A stretch of DNA of 64,000 nt from Charina bottae (taxonomy: Eukaryota; Chordata; Lepidosauria; Squamata; Charinaidae). Shown piece by piece: positions 57,292-64,000 of the stretch. The position numbers and the translations under genes were made by a program. Every line of letters begins with the position of its first letter. Positions within the stretch are counted from its first letter, which is position 1. Below the pieces are notes generated by a model. That model ran no database searches and had not been told where the DNA came from. It saw only the letters and a program-made list of their open reading frames with translations. The stretch covers positions 14,706,001 to 14,770,000 of the forward strand of contig JALMGJ010000006.1 of NCBI GenBank assembly GCA_023362775.1, in the 5' to 3' direction.

Positions 57292-57668
57292 CAGTTGGGC
57301 TGTGGTGCTGGAGAAGACTCTTAAGAGTCCCTTGGACTGCAAGGAGGTCAAACCAGTCAATCCTAAAGGAAATCAACCCTGACTGCTCATTGGAAGGACA
57401 GATGCTGAAGCTGAAGCTCAAATACTTTGGCCACCTAATGCGAAGAGAAGACTCACTGGAAAAGACCCTGATGCTGGGAAAGACTGAAGGCAAAAGGAGA
57501 AGGGGACGGCAGAGGATGAGATTGTTAGATAGCATCACCGATGTAATGAACATGAATTTGAGTAAACTCTGGGTGACAGTGGAGGACAGGAAGGCCTGGC
57601 GTGCTATGGTCCATGAGGTCACGAAGAGTCGGACACGACTAAACAACTGAACAACAACAACAACAAAG
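57292..57668 (+). mobile_element. RTE-BovB 3' fragment, subfamily A
   Basis: The frame from about 57297 reads WCWRRLLRVPWTARRSNQSI, LKYFGHLMRREDSLEK and HEVTKSRTRLNN to a stop, then (AAC)n. It is nearly identical to the matching parts of the 24663 and 61313 copies. It is inserted in the L1-like element, so the order of events is CR1, then L1-like, then BovB. Confidence 0.93.
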
Positions 57669-57837
57669 GGATTGATTATGGAAAATTGTTGTATATCCTT
57701 GCTGTTAAAAGTCAGAAGTCACCTCTTTTTGTAATCTTTAAAAAAAAATTATCTTGTTTCCACACTTCTTTTAGATTTTTCTTTTTTTAGTTTTTAGTTT
57801 TTCTGTAGCTTTTATCTTTGCTTGAAACTTAATAAAA

Positions 57838-57838
<1 letters not shown>

Positions 57839-57899
<61 letters not shown>

Positions 57900-57976
57900 T
57901 ACATACTGTACATACACACACATACAGTGTATATATACAGTGTGTGTCTATGTGTGTGTGTGTGTATATATATATA
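57839..57976. repeat. (AT)n-(AC)n-(GT)n-(AT)n compound tail
   Basis: Dinucleotide arrays of alternating type that occupy the place of the L1-like poly(A) tail. Confidence 0.9.
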
Positions 57977-58105
57977 AAGAACAAATCTTAACAGATTACT
58001 CTTATCTCATTTTTTCACTGGGTAACTTTCTTAATAGATTAGGGGAATGCTGGGGACATAATAGAGCTTGATTTTTGCAAAGCATTTGACAAAGGATCCC
58101 ATGAT
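57977..58105 (+). mobile_element. CR1 LINE, segment 2 (RT motif A)
   Basis: After the duplicated target the sequence encodes IIELDFCKAFDKGSHDV, the CR1 motif A (LDFSKAFD-VPHD). It ends at about 58105 where an inverted L2 fragment begins. Confidence 0.75.
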
Positions 58106-59105
58106 GTAAATTAGCAAGCTAATTACTTATTATTATTTATTAAATTTGAACACCACCCAGCTCCCAGTGACTCTGGGTGGTTCACAAAGTAAACACACAG
58201 GAAAAATAACAATAAAACAATATAACAATAAAGACAAAGGAACAAAAAGATGGTAAAAACCAGATAACAAAGAAAAATATACACACACTTCTCAGAAGAG
58301 GCTTCAACCACCCTCACCAAAAGCTTGGGTGTGAAAAGCCAGATCTTCAAGACCCTCTGAAATGCCAGTAGGGTAGGAGCCACCAGGATATCAGGGGGCA
58401 CCTCATTCCAGAGGACAGGCACTACAACAGAGAAGGCAAGCTTCCAGGGTCTAGATGGCATTGTTAGTCAAAGGAACCTGGAGTGTGCTAACCCTACTGG
58501 ATTGAATCAGCCAGATACCATGTGAAATAGGTGGTCCCTCACGTAATCAGGCCCCACCAGCATCTTGAATTGCACCCAGAAGGAAATAGGCAACCAGTGC
58601 AGCTCGCAAAGCAGGGGTGTTACATGGGCATATGGAGACATTCCTATCACTGCCTGCTCCACTGCATTCTGGATCAGTTGAAGCTTCCAGGTGGTCTTCA
58701 AGAGCAGTAGAGCACATTGCAATAGCCAAGCCATGAGGTGATCAGGGCATGAGTGACTGTCTGAAGAGGCTCCCAATATAGGAAAGGGCGCAACTGGCAC
58801 ACCAAATGAAGCTCAACAAAGGCCCTTCTGGCCACAGCTGCCACTTGCTCATCAAGCAAGAGCACCACCCTTGAATGGGGAAGTGCCATCCCATCCAAGG
58901 TCAGAGATGGAATATCCCCAGATCTGGGCAGTCCAAACCCCCACAGCCGCTCAATATTGGCAGGATTGACTTGGAGACGGTTCCTCCCCATTCAAACCTA
59001 TACAGCCTCCAGGCACTGGGACAGAAGCTTGACAGCCTCACTTGGCCAGCTCAGGGTGAAAAGATATAATTGGGTATCATCAACGAACATTAAGAAACAC
59101 TGCCC
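58106..59105 (-). mobile_element. L2-type LINE, RT motif C to 3' end, inside CR1
   Basis: On the minus strand: FVDDTQLYLF (motif C) near 59085, CLEAV, a linker, ALITSWLGYCNVLY, KLQLIQNAVEQAV, HVTPLLCELHWL and AFSVVVPVLWNEVPP, ending near 58125 with an (AAT)n tail. Several frame breaks. The orientation is opposite to the host CR1. Confidence 0.88.
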
Positions 59106-59649
59106 TAGAAGACACAAACTATATCCAAAACAATATTGGAGAAATGGGCTGAAAGTAATAGTATTAAATTTAAGAGGGACAAGTGCAATGTTTTTCACTT
59201 AGGAAACAAAAAATCAAATGCATGAATATTGGATGGGAGATACATGGATTGGTAAACATAGTTGCCAGAAAGATCTAGGAATGATAGTTGATTGCATACC
59301 AAATTTGAGCCAGCAGTGTGGCTGCAAAGAAAATAAACACAATTTTAGGCTGCATCAATGGAACTACAACTTCAAAATCATGGGAAATAATCTTTCTAAT
59401 CTACTATGCATTGGTTCGACCACACCAAGCACTATGACTCATTCTGGGCACCACATATTAAGAAGGGTTTATTAAAAACAGGTTCAGAGGAGGACAATGG
59501 AAATGAAACTATGAAGAGAGACTGAAAGATGCTGATATGTTTATCCTTAAGAAAAGATAACTGGGTGGATGGGTAATGGTAGTGCTCTTCCAATACTTGA
59601 AAGGATGTCATACAGGAGGTCAAAGAGCTGGTGGTGGTCAAAAGAGGCA
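59106..59649 (+). mobile_element. CR1 LINE, segment 3 (C-terminal part)
   Basis: Frames read KRDKCNVFHLG, EKDLGMIVDCIPNLSQQCG, HSGHHILRRVY and then ..ERLKDADMF..-ILKG-HTG, the ordered CR1 C-terminal blocks. Between segments 2 and 3 about 150 codons of the RT are missing, either deleted or lost with the L2 insertion. A solo LTR ends this segment. Confidence 0.8.
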
Positions 59650-59899
59650 TGTCAGGATTCAGAGTGAAGAACCACGCTGAGACAAGAATTGAACTCTAGT
59701 GTTTATTGGTCTACTCTGTTTGACAGAATCCTGCTACACTGAACTAAACCAGTAAACACTAAGGGAAAAACTCCAGAACACTAAGGCGGTTCCTTTCTGA
59801 TCTACTTGGGTGGGAGCCTAAGGGATTCTGCACTGTGCGTGCGCTTTTCCGCCTGGAGAGGGCGCTCTCCTTCTCCACCAGCAATCTCCATAACAGGCA
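59646..59899 (-). mobile_element. Solo LTR with 4-bp target duplication, inside CR1
   Basis: The element at 59650-59895 (246 bp) reads TGTCAGGATT...CTCCATAACA on the + strand, has TG/CA ends, and is flanked by GGCA (59646-59649 and 59896-59899). On the minus strand an AATAAA signal lies at 59707-59702. A 4-bp duplication is typical of class I (gamma-type) endogenous retroviruses, but no viral gene is present and the assignment is tentative. Confidence 0.6.
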
Positions 59900-60776
59900 A
59901 GATGTTTAGATTGTCCATGTCCAGCTATGCCATTTCAAGTGCCAGATGTGTCTGCCACCTAAAAAGACAGCAATTCCAGGTCCTTTCCTGGTACTCCAAG
60001 GCAATGGGATAAAGCAGCAGGCATAGTTATCCACATTCCCATTCATCTCCATGGCAGGGAAATATTTATAAAGCTGAAAGGGAAAGGCGGGTAACAGCAA
60101 AAAAAAAAAAATCTCTTTTCTTGGCTTCTGCCCCAGCTTACTCTGATACAGCAGCATCCATATAATTGGGAGCATATTAAAAAAATATGGCATGTTTGGA
60201 AACAAATTATACATATTATCCTTTAGTTGAAAACAAACTGGGAAAGAATGATTTCACAAATGTATCTGAAAGAGGAGCATTGGAAATTGATAGCATAGTT
60301 GAAAACATACGTACAGTATATATACTGTAGTTATTGTTGGGGGAACAAAAGTGAGAAGAGAGTCCTGGGTGTGATGAGGTATGCTGAACTAAAGGCAGGA
60401 TATAAGTCTAACAAATAAATAAAAACTATTGCTGATACACTGAAGATGAAGTCAGCTCTGAATGGAGTTTTTTGGCTAGCCCTGGGCCAGTTTGTTTGCT
60501 TGCTTGTTTATCATGTTTACAGACCACCAGATCCACAAAAATTACTCCTGGCAGTTTGCAACATTAAAGCACAATAAGGCCATAAAAATCCAATAAAAAA
60601 CATCAGCAACCCTAAATGCCATAGGTAACAGTGACCATTCATTCACCAAAGGCCCAGTGGCCCTCTTTCAGCCAAATGACTTCACAGGGTTGTTGTGAAG
60701 ATAAGTAGAGAGCAATTTCAGATTTACTCTGAGCTCTTTGGGGTTAAAATATAATACATATTTTATTGGTACACGG
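59900..60776. other. Unassigned stretch
   Basis: No gene is recognised. A LINE-like aggatataagtctaac and (AAAT) end sits at 60395-60425. Confidence 0.3.
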
Positions 60777-61076
60777 TTACTGCCCAGATCGCAAGTTCAG
60801 AGGTTCGAATAACTAGCCCTGTGTGCGGAGTGAGCTCCCGCACTAGCTCCAGCTCTTGCCAACCTAGCAATTCGAAAGCAGGCAAATGCAAGTAGATGAA
60901 TAGGTACCACTTCGGTGGGTAGGTAACAGCGTTCCATGCGTGTCATGCGGCCACATGACCGTGGAAGTGTCTTCGGACAACGCTGGCTCTTCGGCTAACA
61001 AACGGAGATGAGCACCGGCCCCTAGAGTCGGACACAAATGTGTGGGTGGAACCTTTACCATTTTTTTTACTGCCCA
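60777..61076 (+). mobile_element. 5'-truncated Sauria SINE with 10-bp target duplication
   Basis: The element at 60787-61066 is flanked by TTACTGCCCA (60777-60786 and 61067-61076). It begins at gatcgcaagttcagaggttc, so box A is missing while a mutated box B, the core and the end are present. Truncation with a true target duplication means reverse transcription stopped early. Confidence 0.88.
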
Positions 61077-61312
61077 TTCATGTACAAGTTAGTCTTTATT
61101 TATTTATCAATTTATCAATTTATTTATTTATTTATCAAATTTCGTCACGCCCATCTCCCTCAAAAGAGCTGGTCCTTCCGTTAGGCAGAGTTCTGGAAAT
61201 GTTTGCATTTCTTGGAGGCAGAGCTATATATTTATTTATTACTTCATTTATTTATTCAATTTATATAGCCGCCTATCTCAAGGAATGACTCTGGGCAGTG
61301 AACAATCTTTTT
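61077..61312 (-). mobile_element. Two L2 3' termini in tandem
   Basis: The first is at 61090-61180 ((TTTA)n then cacgcccatctccctc), the second at 61225-61312 ((TTTA)n then atagccgcctatctcaagga and actctgggcagtgaacaat). The second is interrupted by BovB and resumes at about 62336. Confidence 0.7.
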
Positions 61313-62335
61313 TGTTGTTGTTGTTCAGTCGTCTAGTCGTGTCCGACTCTTCGTGACCTCATGGACCATAGCACGCCAGGCCTTCCTGTCCTCCACTGTC
61401 TCTCGGAGTTTACTCAAATTCATGTTCATCACATTGGTGATACTATCTAACCATCTCATCCTCTGCCGTCCCCTTCTCCTTTTGCCTTCAGTTTTTCCCA
61501 GCATCAGGGTCTTTTCCAGTGAGTCTTCTCTTCGCATTAGGTGGCCAAAGTATTTGAGCTTCAGCTTCAGCATCTGTCCTTCCAATGAGCAGTCAGGGTT
61601 GATTTCCTTTAGGATTGACTGATTTGACCTCCTTGCAGTCCAAGGGACTCTCAAGAGTCTTCTCCAGCACCACAGTTCGAAAGCATCAATTGTTTGGCGC
61701 TCAGCCTTCCTTATGGTCCAACTCTCTCAGCCATACATTACTACTGGAAAAAACCATAGCTTTAACTATACGGACCTTTGTCGGCAAGGTGATGTCTCTG
61801 CTTTTTAATATGCTGTCTAGGTTTGCCATAGCTTTCCTCCCAAGGAGCAAGCGTCTTTTAATTTCATGGCTGCAGTCACCGTCTGCGGTGATCTTGGAGC
61901 CCAAGAAAATAAAATCTGTCACTGCTTCCATTTCTTCCCCTTCTATTTGCCAGGAAGTGATGGGACCAGATGCCATGATCTGGGTTTTTTTAAAGTTGAG
62001 TTTCAAGCCAGCTTTTGCACTCTCCTCTTTCACCCTCATCAAGAGGCTCTTTAGATCCTCTTCACTTTCTGCCATTAGGGTGGTATCGTCTGCATATCTG
62101 AGGTTGTTGATATTTCTCCCGGCAATCTTAACTCCGGCTTGTGATTCATGCAGCCCGGCATTTCTCATGATGTACTCTGCATATAAATTAAATAAGCAGG
62201 GTGATAATATACAGCCTTGTCATACTCCTTTCCCAATTTTGAACCAGTCGATTGTTCCATGTCCGGTTCTAACTGTTGCTTCTTGACCCGCATACAGGTT
62301 TCTCAGGAGACATGTAAGGTGGTCTGGTACTCCCA
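61313..62335 (-). mobile_element. RTE-BovB 3' fragment, subfamily A, about 1 kb
   Basis: On the minus strand the copy begins at about 62335 (ctcccat) and runs to the gaacaacaac end at 61313. It contains the RT region with LRYADDTTL, MEAVTDFIFLGSK and the tail. The TGA at 62222-62220 occupies the same codon as in the 24663 copy. An extra A in a run near 61750 shifts the frame after KAMVF. A few percent divergence from the full-length copy by eye. Confidence 0.93.
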
Positions 62336-62464
62336 TATCTTATAAATTAAAAACAATTCCAATCACAAATACACAGCAGCCAAGGAAGATATGACAATCA
62401 ACAGTCACTAGCACAGGCCAGAGACGGGGCCCTTCATATACTTGGGGCCCCAGGCCTAGGCACT
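62336..62464. other. L2 3' UTR remnant
   Basis: tataaattaaaaacaattcc continues the L2 3' UTR interrupted by BovB; the remainder is unassigned. Confidence 0.4.
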
Positions 62465-62540
62465 TAGCATAAAGAGTCCCTCTTTTGGGGGGAGATGGGT
62501 GGTGGGACAAATTTCATAAATAAATAAATAAATACCTAAC
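62465..62540 (+). mobile_element. L2 3' terminus
   Basis: gagtccctcttttgggggga then gatgggtggtgggac and (AAAT)n. Confidence 0.7.
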
Positions 62541-63291
62541 ATAGATGTTACTTGGCATACATTGCCCCCCCCAAACTGCCTTGGGTCCACAGACATCCAG
62601 TTGGGTTCTGTGCAAGAGAAATTGGGGGAAAGTGGGGGACACCATCTTGTTCTCCACTTAAGGCAGCAAGAAGTTTTGGTGGGAGGATCAGTTGAGGAAA
62701 CAAAGTTTTAGAAACCCCAAACAAATAAGGGACATAGATCTGTTTGGAAGACTGTTTCTCCTCTGCTGTGAAAACAGAGGAGATTTTGAATGCTTTATTT
62801 CCAGGCAGATGGGAATAAAATGCCTTTTAAGTGATCGAGCCTCACCGTGAGATTTAAAAATAACTTTTCCATATGTCCCTGCCTCAAAGCAAAGTAATAC
62901 TAAATACATGCGAAAAAGTTCAGCTAGGAACAGCCAATGATTAAAACATTGTCCGTTGGGTTGCTACTCTGTGAGGGAGGACAGAGATAAAGTTGCAAGG
63001 AAAGGAGATGAAATACAAATAGGGATGTGCTGTGGTGTCCAAATGAGAAACATGACTTTAAAAGAAGTTGCATCATTAGCAATTTCATCACCGGGTTGTG
63101 CAAATGGACTCTCTATTGCTTAGTCCACTTGTCCATAATCTGGGATCCAGGAGCTATAAGTAATCACTTTTTCTCTCAGATGATCCCCCAAAAGATAACG
63201 AAAATCACAGAAGATAGGGTTTAAGACCCAGGTGTTTTGCTCAGTATACCTGCTCTTCAAAATTACATCAGTCGTATGACTGGTTAGAGCA
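62541..63291. other. Unassigned stretch
   Basis: No feature recognised. Confidence 0.3.
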
Positions 63292-63591
63292 GCCTTTCTC
63301 AACCTTTTGACCCTGGAGGAACCCTTGAAATATTTTTCAGGCCTTGCACATTCAGGCTCAAATACAGGCCACAAGTTACAAAATTATTATATTCATTTCA
63401 TGTGTAGGCCTGTCTATATGCATTAACAGTGTTCTTAAACTAAAAATAATGAAACTTACCTCTTCAATGTGAAGTTGCCCGAATTTGAAATAATTTTTTA
63501 AATAAATCGTGGTCTCCCAGGGAACCCCTAGTGACCTCTCGTGGAACTCTAGGTTTCCACGGAACCCTGGTTGAGAAACCCTGGGTTAGAG
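63292..63591 (+). mobile_element. hAT-type MITE with AT-rich body
   Basis: The element at 63300-63583 (284 bp) is flanked by GGTTAGAG (63292-63299 and 63584-63591). Ends are CAGCCTTTCTCAACC and GGTTGAGAAACCCTG. The phrases cctggaggaacccttgaa and agggaacccctag are those of a widespread amniote hAT (Charlie-like) MITE. No transposase. Confidence 0.9.
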
Positions 63592-64000
63592 TATTACTAA
63601 AGCAATGAAGTGTTCCTAGGTTCTTTTGGGACTCTGAATATTTGGGGCAGTAACTGGGTCTCCAAGATATGGAAACATCAACTGTAAACCTCATCTACCA
63701 AATCTGATTCCAAGTTTATGTATGGTGGCTCATGAGCCCTGAATTCATTCTTCTGGGTCTCCAACAGTAGCTCCTTAAAGCCCAGCACTTACAGACCAGT
63801 AGCCCAGACCAAAAGGATTTGAAGAACATAGTTGCCTGCTTAGGTCCAGTCACCTGTACAGTACAAATCAGATAACAAACGACAATATGCCTTTGTAAAT
63901 GTGTGTTCGCTACTAACATGTATTTTTCCCAATAGGATTCAAGAACAGAAGAGAATATGTGATATTGTCAAGAAAGATCAAGCATCAGCCATGAGAACAG
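63592..64000. other. Unassigned right end
   Basis: No feature recognised. Confidence 0.3.

Larger units (their letters stand above)
56021..57995 (+). mobile_element. L1-like non-autonomous element inserted in CR1
   Basis: The CR1 word AAGAACAAATCTTGCCAGA (56021-56039) is repeated with two differences at 57977-57995, so 56040-57976 is an insertion with a target duplication of about 19 bp, a length usual for L1. It starts with an L1-type 5' UTR (gacttccggtggggacatgg) and ends with a 3' UTR leading to ttaataaaattc and an (AT)n/(CA)n tail. Inside are a compound microsatellite and a BovB fragment. No L1 ORF of useful length remains. Confidence 0.65.

Noticed and set aside
1..64000. A host gene exon or bacterial-style gene system
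   Set aside because: All long conserved frames are LINE polyproteins; no exon with plausible splice sites and a known domain was found on either strand.

Overview
This window reads as intergenic nuclear DNA of a squamate reptile (lizard or snake; I cannot decide which). The evidence is the repeat content: Sauria-type tRNA SINEs, near-identical RTE-BovB LINEs, abundant L2/CR1 LINE fragments with (AAAT)n tails, 5S rRNA-derived SINE pieces, hAT-type MITEs and long pure microsatellites. No host protein-coding exon, rRNA, functional tRNA gene, operon or CRISPR array can be supported. Every long open frame belongs to a retrotransposon or to a microsatellite or GC-rich repeat read through.

Layout. 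1-9 kb: an LTR-like piece, an old RTE fragment, the first hAT MITE (1791-2037), a near-perfect 132-bp palindromic MITE (4304-4435), a tRNA SINE (5690-5988), two repeat-poor blocks (6.0-7.4 and 7.5-8.4 kb) and a 160-bp purine microsatellite. 9-19 kb: L2 pieces, three BovB fragments of two subfamilies, an RTE fragment carrying its own GGAA microsatellite, two Sauria SINEs and a CR1 fragment. 19-24 kb: a chimeric SINE (Sauria-like head, L2-like tail), a 1.25-kb GC-rich foldback transposon with four alternating inverted segments and three CCAAT/GC-box modules, a 38-bp-arm hairpin, and a MITE nested inside a SINE. 24.65-27.87 kb: a full-length BovB copy with a 12-bp target duplication, one premature stop and a lost endonuclease glutamate. 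28-37 kb: mostly repeat-poor AT-rich DNA, including a 2.7-kb interval (34.0-36.7 kb) that resembles a conserved non-coding enhancer desert. 37.2-40.9 kb: a second, non-BovB LINE whose single reading frame is broken only by three stops. 40.9-43.1 kb: an old RTE wreck with a hammerhead-like insert. 43-55 kb: Sauria SINEs, a MITE with a fivefold 61-bp minisatellite, palindromic MITEs, a solo LTR, a Tc1/mariner-type MITE and an L2 fragment. 55.7-59.9 kb: one CR1 element split by an L1-like element (itself hit by BovB), an inverted L2 and a solo LTR. 60-64 kb: a 5'-truncated Sauria SINE, another BovB inside an L2 tail, and a final hAT MITE.

How the parts relate. BovB and L2 machinery explain the SINE tails (Sauria 3' end resembles BovB; the chimeric SINE tail resembles L2). 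Eight MITEs all have 8-bp target duplications with a shared central TA, which points to one kind of hAT transposase that is not encoded here. The most interesting items are the GC-rich foldback with promoter-like modules, the hammerhead-like module, the in-place minisatellite growth, the same stop codon in two BovB copies, and the repeat-free enhancer-like stretch. All of this is by eye; identity estimates and family names need database comparison.
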